Positions 13,633 through 21,698 of a stretch of DNA of 28,620 nt are shown here, in pieces. The stretch is from positions 1 to 28,620 of the forward strand of contig JASLDW010000087.1 of the NCBI GenBank assembly GCA_030151365.1, in the 5' to 3' direction. Both the position numbers and the translations under genes were made by a program. The notes below the pieces were generated by a model, which did not search any database, was not told where the DNA came from, and was given only the letters and a program-made list of their open reading frames with translations. This stretch comes from Lysobacter sp. (GTDB lineage Bacteria; Pseudomonadota; Gammaproteobacteria; Xanthomonadales; Xanthomonadaceae). How positions within the stretch are numbered: the stretch's first letter is position 1; each line of letters starts with the position of its first letter.

Positions 13633-15000
13633 TCAGATATTGCGCGCGAGTTCCGCGGCAACACCGATGTAACCGCCAGGCGTCAATTCCATCAAGCGCC
13701 GCTTGTCATCGGCCGGCAGCTCGAGTTGCGCGATGAAGGCGCGCAGCGATTCCCGGGTGATGCCGTGGCCGCGCGTCAGTGCCTTCAATTGTTCATAGGG
13801 TTCCGGCAGGCCGTGGCGGCGCATGACCGTCTGCACGGCTTCGGCCAACACTTCCCAGCTGGCGTCGAGATCGGCGGCGAGGCGCTCCGGATTCACTTCG
13901 AGCTTGTTCAAGCCGCGCAGTAACGCGTCGAAACCGATCAGCGCATGGCCGAAGGCGGTGCCGAGCGCGCGCAACACGGTGGAGTCGGTGAGGTCGCGCT
14001 GCCAGCGGCTGATCGGCAGCTTGGCGGCGAAATGCTCGAACAGCGCGTTGGCGATGCCGAAATTGCCCTCGGCGTTCTCGAAGTCGATCGGATTGACCTT
14101 GTGCGGCATGGTCGAGCTGCCGACTTCGCCGGCCTTGAGCTTTTGCTTGAAATAGCCCTGGGAGATGTAGCCCCAGATGTCGCGCGACAGATCGATCAGG
14201 ATGGTGTCGATGCGCTTCATCGCGTCGCTGAGTTCGGCGATGCCGTCGTGCGGTTCGATCTGGGTGGTGTAGGGCTGCCAATCGAGGCCGAGCGAGGTGA
14301 CGAAGTGCTGCGAGAACTCCGGCCAGTCGATGTCGGGATAGCTGACGACATGCGCGTTGTAGTTGCCGACTGCGCCATTGATCTTGCCCGGCATCGGCAG
14401 CGTAGCGAGCACCGAGCGCTGGCGTTCGAGGCGGGCCACGACATTCGCGATTTCCTTGCCGATGGTGGTCGGTGAAGCCGTCTGGCCATGGGTGCGCGAC
14501 AGCATCGGCAATGCGGCGAGATCGTGCGCCATCGACTTCAGCTTGGCGATGGTTTCGTCAAGCCTGGGCAGCAGCACCGTGGCGCGCGCCTCGCGCAGCA
14601 TCAACGCGTAGGACAGGTTGTTGATGTCCTCGGAGGTGCAGGCGAAGTGGACGAATTCCAGCGCCGGCGCCAGTTCGGCATCGTCCTTGAGGTGTTCCTT
14701 GATCAGGTACTCGACTGCCTTGACGTCATGGTTGGTGGTCGCTTCGATCTGCTTCACGCGCGCCGCGTCGGCCACCGACAGCGTATCGGCGAACTTGCGC
14801 AGGCGCGCCTGCGCCTCGGCCGAGAACGGTTGGAGTTCCACGATCTTCGCTTCGCCGGCCAGCGCCAGCAGCCATTCGACCTCGACCTTCACGCGCGCCT
14901 TGATCAATCCGTATTCGGAGAAGATCGGACGCAGGGCATCGACCTTGGCGGCGTAGCGGCCATCGAGCGGGGAGAGGGCGGTCAGGGTCGAGTGGGTCAT
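13633..15000 (-). CDS. purB: Adenylosuccinate lyase
   Basis: A 455-residue enzyme of the fumarase/aspartase superfamily, the same length as E. coli PurB. Signature elements are SPLDGRYAAKV at the N-terminus, the TSEDINN segment, SRTHGQTASPTTIGKE with H171, and the mobile catalytic loop GSSTMPHKVNP at 294-304. It cleaves adenylosuccinate to AMP and SAICAR to AICAR, releasing fumarate in both reactions of purine synthesis. The ATG at 15000 (MTHSTL) was chosen; longer frames run into the intergenic region and fumC. It diverges from fumC with 118 nt between the starts. Confidence 0.97.
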   Translation of the reverse strand: MTHSTLTALSPLDGRYAAKVDALRPIFSEYGLIKARVKVEVEWLLALAGEAKIVELQPFSAEAQARLRKFADTLSVADAARVKQIEATTNHDVKAVEYLIKEHLKDDAELAPALEFVHFACTSEDINNLSYALMLREARATVLLPRLDETIAKLKSMAHDLAALPMLSRTHGQTASPTTIGKEIANVVARLERQRSVLATLPMPGKINGAVGNYNAHVVSYPDIDWPEFSQHFVTSLGLDWQPYTTQIEPHDGIAELSDAMKRIDTILIDLSRDIWGYISQGYFKQKLKAGEVGSSTMPHKVNPIDFENAEGNFGIANALFEHFAAKLPISRWQRDLTDSTVLRALGTAFGHALIGFDALLRGLNKLEVNPERLAADLDASWEVLAEAVQTVMRRHGLPEPYEQLKALTRGHGITRESLRAFIAQLELPADDKRRLMELTPGGYIGVAAELARNI

Positions 15001-15050
15001 GTCGATTCGTGGGGAAATGGGAGCCGCCGGCGGGCGGAATGCATCCGCGC

Positions 15051-15056
15051 ATTTTA
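15051..15056 (-). promoter_or_regulatory. Candidate -10 box for purB
   Basis: TAAAAT on the minus strand lies 51 nt before the purB start, in the 118-nt purB/fumC divergent gap. No convincing -35 is visible. A start near 15044 would leave a leader of about 44 nt. No clear plus-strand promoter for fumC was found in the same gap. Confidence 0.3.
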
Positions 15057-15118
15057 ACGCGACGGCTCCGGGAGCGCCCCGGGCGTATCCTTCCGGTTTT
15101 CGATTCCCGGAGCACGCC

Positions 15119-16519
<1,401 letters not shown>

Positions 16520-16528
16520 CGTGCGGCT

Positions 16529-17230
16529 TCAACCCGGATGGCTTTGCCTGCGTGGTTTGGCCCCGAACGCCAGCAGCCACAGCGCCGTTCCGATTTCGCC
16601 GAAAGCTGCCGGAAGCGTTGCGTAATCGGAGAACGATGAGTCGCGATAGCCCGGAACCAGCACGTTGCCGAACACATTGATGCAGTAACCGATGCAGCCG
16701 AGGATCAGGAGTACGCCCAGGAGCCTGGGGATACAACGCGATTGGATGACGAGGTAGCCCAGGGGAAACAGCCACAGTCCCCAGAACAGATTGGCGACCA
16801 GCATGGTGCTGCGATACGAAGCCAGGGCAGCGGCGACCCGGGCATGAAGAAGCGCGGGATCGGCCATCGGCGCATGGGGCATCGACGCGACTTGCGACAG
16901 TATGTCCAGCCGGTACGACGCGCCCGCCAGCGCGGCCGGAATTCCGGCGCAGGCCAGCGCGACCATCGCGACCGCGGTCTTGCGATTCGTGTCCCGAAGC
17001 AGGGCGAACAGGACGAGGGGGAGCAGCAGGAACGCGACCTGATTGACGAGCAGCGAGGCGACGCCCAGGCGGTACAGCTGTTCGGATGCGGCGATGTGGC
17101 CGATGAAGTTTTCGACGGTGCCGTTCGCCGGGATCCGGGAGGGCACATAGGCCAGGCTGAAGATCCCGGTGACGACGACCGCGCAATACAGCACGCCGGC
17201 GATCCGGTCCATTCCGATTTTCGAGTGCAT
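16529..17230 (-). CDS. DUF4386 family membrane protein
   Basis: A 233-residue integral membrane protein with about six hydrophobic helices, at roughly residues 9-28, 52-78, 84-106, 140-160, 170-186 and 200-222. The pattern (opening with RIAGVLYCAVVVTGIFSLAYVPSRI, later FGNVLVPGYRD) fits DUF4386 as I know it. No enzymatic motif is visible and no function is known. The ATG at 17230 is preceded by AGGGGAG four bases away; a TTG one codon earlier is less likely. It is flanked downstream by convergent fumC and upstream by a strong hairpin that separates it from the YtrA-type operon, so it looks like a single-gene unit. Confidence 0.75.
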   Translation of the reverse strand: MHSKIGMDRIAGVLYCAVVVTGIFSLAYVPSRIPANGTVENFIGHIAASEQLYRLGVASLLVNQVAFLLLPLVLFALLRDTNRKTAVAMVALACAGIPAALAGASYRLDILSQVASMPHAPMADPALLHARVAAALASYRSTMLVANLFWGLWLFPLGYLVIQSRCIPRLLGVLLILGCIGYCINVFGNVLVPGYRDSSFSDYATLPAAFGEIGTALWLLAFGAKPRRQSHPG

Positions 17231-17269
17231 CAAACTCCCCTTTGATGTCGGTTTTCGTTATTCGCGCCA

Positions 17270-17294
17270 ATCCGGCGCCATGAAGGCGCCGGAT
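17270..17294. terminator. Strong hairpin after the YtrA-type operon
   Basis: A perfect 10-bp stem, ATCCGGCGCC / GGCGCCGGAT, with the loop ATGAA, 26 nt beyond the lipoprotein stop. On the minus strand the stem is followed by TGGCGCGAATAACG, so the U-run of a classic intrinsic terminator is missing. It may still mark the operon 3' end, or protect the mRNA from exonucleases. Confidence 0.5.
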
Positions 17295-17319
17295 CGCATG
17301 CATCATCGGAACACTTGCA

Positions 17320-18930
17320 TCAATCGTCGTTCTTCTTCGGTACCGAGATCCTGCCGCCGATGTTCTTGTGGTTGACGTCGCCGGAGCCCATGGTGTCGAC
17401 GCGCAGATCGCCCTGCACGTCATTGGCGGTGACATCGCCCGAGCCGACCGTGGCGACATGGACGTTGCCGCGGATGCCGGCGACGGTGACATCGCCCGAA
17501 CCGACGGTGCCGACCTCGACCGAACCGGCGGTGTTGACCTTGGCGTCGCCCGAACCCATGGTGTCGATGCTGACGGCGCCGGCGATGTTCTGCAGCCTGG
17601 CGTCCCCGGAGCCGATGCTGAGGACGTGCAGGCTGCGCGCGCCGTCGACCACCAGGTCGCCCGATCCCAGCTTGGCGAAGGCGTCGCCGCGCACGCCGAG
17701 CAACTGGCCGTCGCCCGAACCGAGGTCGAGGCTGGCGCGCATCGCGTTGCGCACGACCACGTCGCCGGACTTGGCGGCTACTTCGACCGTCACGTTGTCG
17801 GGCACCTTGGCCTGCAATTGCATCACGCTGTAGCGGCTCATGCGGATCGGGCCGATGTTGATGCTGGAACGGCCGGTGAAACCGTCGGTGTGCCACGCAC
17901 GCACCACGAGGGTGTCGCCGTTGCGCTGCTGCTCCACCTTCATGGTGTCGAGCGACGACTGCGACGATGCGCAGGCGCGGCCACCGACGCTGGCGCCGCC
18001 GGAAACGGCGTCCGCGGTCAGGTCGTCACTCTGCAGGTCGAAGCGTACCGTGCGGATGCCGCGGGTATCGAGCGCGAGGTTGATCGGGCGCTGGAATGCG
18101 CACGCCATGTTCGCGAAATCGTGCTTCGGCGGCACCGGGGGCTTGGGCGGCTTCGGGGGGGCGGGCGGAGCGGGCGATGCCGAAGGCATGTCGGGCAGGT
18201 CGGGCATGTTGGACGCTGCAGCGGCGGCCGCCGCCGCACCGGAATCCGAGTCGTTGTCGATATCGGCATTCGGACCGGAGGACGGACCACGGACAACGAC
18301 ATGGTCATTGCGGTCCTTGCTGCAATTGTCGATGTCGTCCTGCGTCATGGTGGCGTAGGGTTTGAACGCCGGCAGCGCCGCCGCGAGCTTGTCCTGGGTG
18401 ACGCGCATCGCCGGCAGCGTGGCGCAGATTTGCTGCGCATCGGCCTTCAGGCTCTCCGCCTGCGCGTTCACGCGCTTCTCGACTTCGTCGGTCTTGCCGG
18501 TGAAGATGCTGGCCAACGCTTCGTTGACCGCAGTGCCGGCGAGGTCCGCGCCCTTGGTGCCGATCGTCATGCCGAGACTGGCGATTTCGAGCACGTGCTT
18601 GCGGTAGTCCAGCAACAATGCGCGCTGGTTGGCATCGACGGCGACATTCTTGCCATCGACGATGAAGTCGCCCTTCGGAGTGATTTCCGCCAGCGGCAGG
18701 TTGGCATTGCTCTTGCCGGCGCCGAAGCGAACACCATTGCCTTGGCCAAGCTTGATGTTTTCCGTTTCGAGCTTGGTGCGCGCTTCGGCGATGGCCTTCT
18801 GTGCAGCTTGCCCGATCGCGGTCTGCGCGGTATTGCCGGGTGCCGGCGCGGCGGAAGGCTGCGGTGATGGCGAGCACCCCATCAATGCGGTGGCGAGCGT
18901 CAGTGAAACGAGTTTGGAGGTACGGCTCAT
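17320..18930 (-). CDS. Two-domain lipoprotein: DUF2884-like plus GSGD-repeat (DUF4097/GIN-type) beta-helix
   Basis: A 536-residue lipoprotein with lipobox ALMGC at C19. Residues about 56-205 resemble DUF2884 (YggN-type), with GDFIVDGKNVAVDANQRALLLDYR. An acidic and poly-Ala stretch (222-240) leads to a Pro/Lys linker (243-269). The C-terminal part (about 275-530) resembles the DUF4097/GIN head domains, with seven GSGD turns at residues 404, 422, 440, 459, 477, 496 and 515, a period of 18-19 residues as expected for a right-handed beta-helix. It is the last gene of the operon with the YtrA-type regulator and ABC transporter, 40 nt after the permease, suggesting a shared envelope-stress role. 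The ATG at 18930 starts the signal peptide directly. Function is inferred only. Confidence 0.7.
   Translation of the reverse strand: MSRTSKLVSLTLATALMGCSPSPQPSAAPAPGNTAQTAIGQAAQKAIAEARTKLETENIKLGQGNGVRFGAGKSNANLPLAEITPKGDFIVDGKNVAVDANQRALLLDYRKHVLEIASLGMTIGTKGADLAGTAVNEALASIFTGKTDEVEKRVNAQAESLKADAQQICATLPAMRVTQDKLAAALPAFKPYATMTQDDIDNCSKDRNDHVVVRGPSSGPNADIDNDSDSGAAAAAAAASNMPDLPDMPSASPAPPAPPKPPKPPVPPKHDFANMACAFQRPINLALDTRGIRTVRFDLQSDDLTADAVSGGASVGGRACASSQSSLDTMKVEQQRNGDTLVVRAWHTDGFTGRSSINIGPIRMSRYSVMQLQAKVPDNVTVEVAAKSGDVVVRNAMRASLDLGSGDGQLLGVRGDAFAKLGSGDLVVDGARSLHVLSIGSGDARLQNIAGAVSIDTMGSGDAKVNTAGSVEVGTVGSGDVTVAGIRGNVHVATVGSGDVTANDVQGDLRVDTMGSGDVNHKNIGGRISVPKKNDD
17377..17721 (-). repeat. Coding tandem repeat for seven GSGD beta-helix rungs
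   Basis: This segment encodes seven degenerate repeats of 18-19 residues (54-57 bp), each carrying GSGD after a hydrophobic residue (L, I, M or V). The DNA copies are diverged but share GGTTCGGGCGA-like cores, so copy number could vary by recombination. Confidence 0.75.
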
Positions 18931-18970
18931 GGGAGTTCTCCGGATCTGGGGAATGGTGCCGATGTCGGGA

Positions 18971-20035
18971 TCAGGCTTCGGTGCGCCAGCGGCGCAGGCG
19001 GATCGCACCGAAGATCATCGCGACGCCGACCACTGCGCCGATCCACAGGCCGGGGCTGGCCCAGGCATTCAGTCCATTGAAGAAGTGCAGTCCGTCGCGC
19101 AAGGTCCCCGGGAAATGGTGGTGATTCATTCCATCGGACAGGCCGATCAGGTGCGTGCCCGGGAAAGTGCCGGTCAGCAGGCGGGCGATGCCGTGCTTCC
19201 ACATCATGCCCAGCACCGGGGTATCGCGGTACATGCCGTTCAACGCCACCGCCCAGGAGATCAGCGCGCCGGCCAGCAGCGGCAGGCCCACGGCCCACAG
19301 GAAGGGAACGCGACGCGACCACGCCGAGCACAGCAGCAACCAGCCGGCGGTCGGCAGCGCCCACAGCGCATACAGCGGCACCATCAGCAGCGTCTGGCCG
19401 ACGATCAGCAACGGATCCATGTTCGACCACAGCAGGGCCAGCGGCAGGCCGTTGCCGAGCATGAACACGCTGATGATCAAGGCGAAGACCACCATGGTGG
19501 CGAGCGACACCGCGATTGCGATCAGCGGCGCGACGACCAGGCCGGACAGCAGTTTCGACAGCACGGTTTCGGTGTCGGACACCGGCATCGACTTCCAGAA
19601 CAGCACGCTGCGATCCTTGCGTTCGTCGAACAGGGCGCTCAGCAGGTAGAAGAACACCACGAAACCGAGCACCATCAGCGGCCACACGCCGGCCATCATC
19701 AGAAGGCCGTTCACCGCGTCATGCATCTGGGCGAGATCGGAGGGCGAGGCATGGGCCAGGGCCTGGCGCACGCTGTCGCTGTTCGCCGGCACGTCCTGGC
19801 CGCCGATGTTGACGACCCATGACGACGATTCCGACTGGAACTTGTGGAAGGCGAATTGGCCGGCGCTGCTGCCGATGATGGTGAACACGAGGAAGATGAC
19901 GCTGGTGATGATCGGTGCCCACAGGAAGCCGCCCTTGTGTTCCCAGTACTCGCGCTTGAGCAGCGTCTTCATGCGGTGGGTGGGATGCGGCGCGGTGCGG
20001 AGCGCTGCATTGGCGTTGTTGACGATGGCGTTCAT
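18971..20035 (-). CDS. ABC-2 type transporter permease
   Basis: A 354-residue inner-membrane permease with about six helices. A first helix near 38-57 is followed by a periplasmic loop of about 60 residues (SSAGQFAFHKF through HDAVNGLL). A cluster of helices from about 112 to 280 follows, and the last is near 330-346. The cytoplasmic motif FDERKDRSVLFWKSMPVSD after helix two is typical of ABC-2 permeases of the YtrC/NatB kind. Its ATG overlaps the stop of the ATPase gene (ATGA), so the two are translated as a pair, probably forming a homodimeric or lone-subunit exporter. The substrate is unknown; such YtrA-operon transporters are usually tied to cell-envelope or antibiotic stress. Confidence 0.87.
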   Translation of the reverse strand: MNAIVNNANAALRTAPHPTHRMKTLLKREYWEHKGGFLWAPIITSVIFLVFTIIGSSAGQFAFHKFQSESSSWVVNIGGQDVPANSDSVRQALAHASPSDLAQMHDAVNGLLMMAGVWPLMVLGFVVFFYLLSALFDERKDRSVLFWKSMPVSDTETVLSKLLSGLVVAPLIAIAVSLATMVVFALIISVFMLGNGLPLALLWSNMDPLLIVGQTLLMVPLYALWALPTAGWLLLCSAWSRRVPFLWAVGLPLLAGALISWAVALNGMYRDTPVLGMMWKHGIARLLTGTFPGTHLIGLSDGMNHHHFPGTLRDGLHFFNGLNAWASPGLWIGAVVGVAMIFGAIRLRRWRTEA

Positions 20036-20892
20036 GCGTAGGTCCCCTTCATGGTGGCGACGAACAGGTCGGCGATGCCCGGGCTGCGGGTTTCGCCGAG
20101 CGCGGCGAGCTGCACCTGGGGCACGCCGTCGAACAGCAGGATGGATTTTCCGAACGGCATCGCGCGTTCGCTGACCGGCTTGAGCGCGCGGGCGGCCTCG
20201 AGCTGGTCGGGATTCACCAGCACTTCGGTGAAGCGCAGGCTGACGTCTTCCATCGGCGAGTTGAGCACCAGCTTGCCGCCCTGGATGAACATCACGTCGG
20301 TGAGGATGTGTTCGATCTCCTCGACCTGGTGGGTGGTGACGATGATCGTCTTGCCTTCGTCGAAATAATCCTCGAGCAGGCGCTGGTAGAACTCGCGGCG
20401 GTAGAGGATGTCGAGGCCGAGGGTCGGCTCGTACAGCACCAGCAGGCGGGCGTCGATCGCCATCACCAGGGCCAGGTGCAACTGCACGATCATGCCCTTG
20501 GACATCTGGCCGACGCGCATGTCGGGCTTCAGCTGGGTGTGGGCGATGAAGCGTTCGAAACGGCTGCGGTCGAAGCGCGGGTGGACGCCTTCGACGAATT
20601 CCGCGGCGTGCTTGACCTTCAGCCAGCGCGGCAGCACGGCGACGTCGGCGATGAAGCAGACATCATTCATCAGGGCATCGCGTTGACTCTGCGGGTCGCG
20701 GCCGAGCACGTCGAGCGAACCTTCGTACGGGATCAGGCCGAGGATGGCCTTGAGCGCGGTGGTCTTGCCGGCGCCGTTGGGACCGATCAGGCCGACGATG
20801 CGGCCGGACGGGATCTCGAAGCTGACGTTGTCGAGCGCGGTGGTGTTCTTGTAGGCCTTGCGGAGGCCGCGTGCGGTGATGACGGCGGTCAT
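20032..20892 (-). CDS. ABC transporter ATP-binding protein with altered Walker B
   Basis: A 286-residue nucleotide-binding subunit. Walker A is GPNGAGKT at 37-44, the signature region is QMSKGMIVQ at 129-137 (the SKGM form common in this subgroup), the D-loop is GLD at 159-161 and the H-loop is H188 in TTHQ. Walker B reads RLLVLYEPTLGLD: the Mg2+-coordinating aspartate expected before the catalytic glutamate E155 is Tyr154 (codon TAC at 20431-20433). The start at 20892 overlaps the GntR stop (ATGA). It should energise the permease encoded next. A single-base change GAC to TAC would explain the substitution; whether it is a natural variant or a sequence error cannot be told here. Confidence 0.9.
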   Translation of the reverse strand: MTAVITARGLRKAYKNTTALDNVSFEIPSGRIVGLIGPNGAGKTTALKAILGLIPYEGSLDVLGRDPQSQRDALMNDVCFIADVAVLPRWLKVKHAAEFVEGVHPRFDRSRFERFIAHTQLKPDMRVGQMSKGMIVQLHLALVMAIDARLLVLYEPTLGLDILYRREFYQRLLEDYFDEGKTIIVTTHQVEEIEHILTDVMFIQGGKLVLNSPMEDVSLRFTEVLVNPDQLEAARALKPVSERAMPFGKSILLFDGVPQVQLAALGETRSPGIADLFVATMKGTYA

Positions 20893-21260
20893 GGCGCGCT
20901 CCATTTGCGTGAGGGGTCGAGCAGTTCGGCGGGTTCGAAGCCGAGGCGCTGGATCCGTTCCAGGATCAGCGGCCATTCTTCCTTGAGGAAGCGGTCGCGC
21001 TCATTGTTGCGCAGCTGATTGCGGGCGCTGTCGGTCACGTACATGCCGAGGCCGCGACGCTTCTCGACCATGCCTTCGTCGGCGAGTTCCTGGTAGGCGC
21101 GCGAGACGGTGATCGGGTTGAGTTGGTATTCGGCGGCAACCTGGCGCACGGAGGGCAGGGCATCGCCCGGCTTGAGGACTCCATCCAGCATCATGGCGAT
21201 GACCTTTTCCTTGAGTTGACGGTAAATCGGGCTTCCGTCTGCCCATTGCACGGGAGACAT
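20889..21260 (-). CDS. YtrA-type GntR-family repressor
   Basis: A 123-residue regulator with an N-terminal GntR winged helix: SPIYRQLKEKVIAMMLDGVLKPGD, then LPSVRQVAAEYQLNPITVSRAYQELADEGMVEKRRGLGMYV. Only a short helical C-terminal part of about 50 residues follows. This short form without a large ligand domain is the YtrA subfamily, which typically represses its own operon encoding an ABC transporter. The ATG at 21260 follows the stop of the small secreted protein by one base, and its stop overlaps the ATPase start. The operator and promoter at 21535-21576 fit autoregulation. The inducing signal is unknown. Confidence 0.9.
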   Translation of the reverse strand: MSPVQWADGSPIYRQLKEKVIAMMLDGVLKPGDALPSVRQVAAEYQLNPITVSRAYQELADEGMVEKRRGLGMYVTDSARNQLRNNERDRFLKEEWPLILERIQRLGFEPAELLDPSRKWSAP

Positions 21261-21261
21261 G

Positions 21262-21516
21262 TCAGATCCTCGGCGGGAATGCGAAGAACGGAACCGCCTG
21301 GGCCTGGCGGCGATTGCGGAGGGTCTTGCCGGACCTGGCCCGGTCCGGGTGTGCCTTGACGACAGCGACCGCATTGGCGGACAGCTGCGGCGAGGCCGGC
21401 AAAGCAGTGGGGAGTGGCGGTGAGCCGGCCAGCGCGGTGGCGGTACCGAAACCGGCGATGGCCAGACCCAACAGAGCGGTGGTGCCGTGCCTGCGGGCAG
21501 TTGCTCCGATGTTCAT
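21262..21516 (-). CDS. Small secreted protein, first gene of the YtrA-type operon
   Basis: An 84-residue protein with a likely signal peptide (ATARRHGTTALLGLAIAGF, probable cleavage after TALA near residue 30). The rest is Ala/Pro-rich and then basic (RARSGKTLRNRRQAQA), ending in a short hydrophobic FFAFPPRI. I recognise no family. The gene is immediately downstream of the operon promoter and ends one base before the GntR start, so it is expressed as part of that operon. It could be a small periplasmic or envelope-associated factor, or a leader-type reading frame; coding is supported by the tight spacing and signal-like N-terminus. Confidence 0.6.
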   Translation of the reverse strand: MNIGATARRHGTTALLGLAIAGFGTATALAGSPPLPTALPASPQLSANAVAVVKAHPDRARSGKTLRNRRQAQAVPFFAFPPRI

Positions 21517-21534
21517 GGTGGCGTCCTGTTCGAC

Positions 21535-21560
21535 TGGTGTTGTATTGAACTATAACACCA
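21535..21560. promoter_or_regulatory. YtrA-type operator (GGTG-N16-CACC)
   Basis: The inverted repeat TGGTGTTGTA / TATAACACCA has 10-nt arms with one mismatch and a 6-nt centre. GGTG at 21536-21539 and CACC at 21556-21559 are separated by exactly 16 bases. That spacing is, from memory, the motif reported for the Xanthomonas YtrA regulator. It overlaps the -10 of the operon promoter, so binding should block transcription. Confidence 0.75.
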
Positions 21561-21576
21561 AATCAGAACCCGTCAA
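21549..21576 (-). promoter_or_regulatory. Sigma70-type promoter of the YtrA-type operon
   Basis: On the minus strand, TTGACG (-35, 21571-21576) and TATAGT (-10, 21549-21554) are separated by 16 bp. The -10 lies inside the operator at 21535-21560. The first gene starts 33 nt downstream of the -10, at 21516. Confidence 0.7.
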
Positions 21577-21627
21577 TAGGCTGTCCCCCAACTGAAGACA
21601 TAGACGCGGACGGATCGGAAGTCCGGC

Positions 21628-21658
21628 TTGACCTTGGGGTGGCTCCAGACTCTAGAGT
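21628..21658 (+). promoter_or_regulatory. MerR-type promoter of copA
   Basis: TTGACC (-35, 21628-21633) and TAGAGT (-10, 21653-21658) are separated by 19 bp, the over-long spacing typical of promoters activated by MerR/CueR regulators through DNA untwisting. The spacer has a weak dyad (TGG at 21635-21637, CCA at 21645-21647). It lies 41 nt before the copA start. Confidence 0.65.
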
Positions 21659-21698
21659 TGGGCGGACAGCGGTTGCAGCCGCACCATTCGGGACGGAA

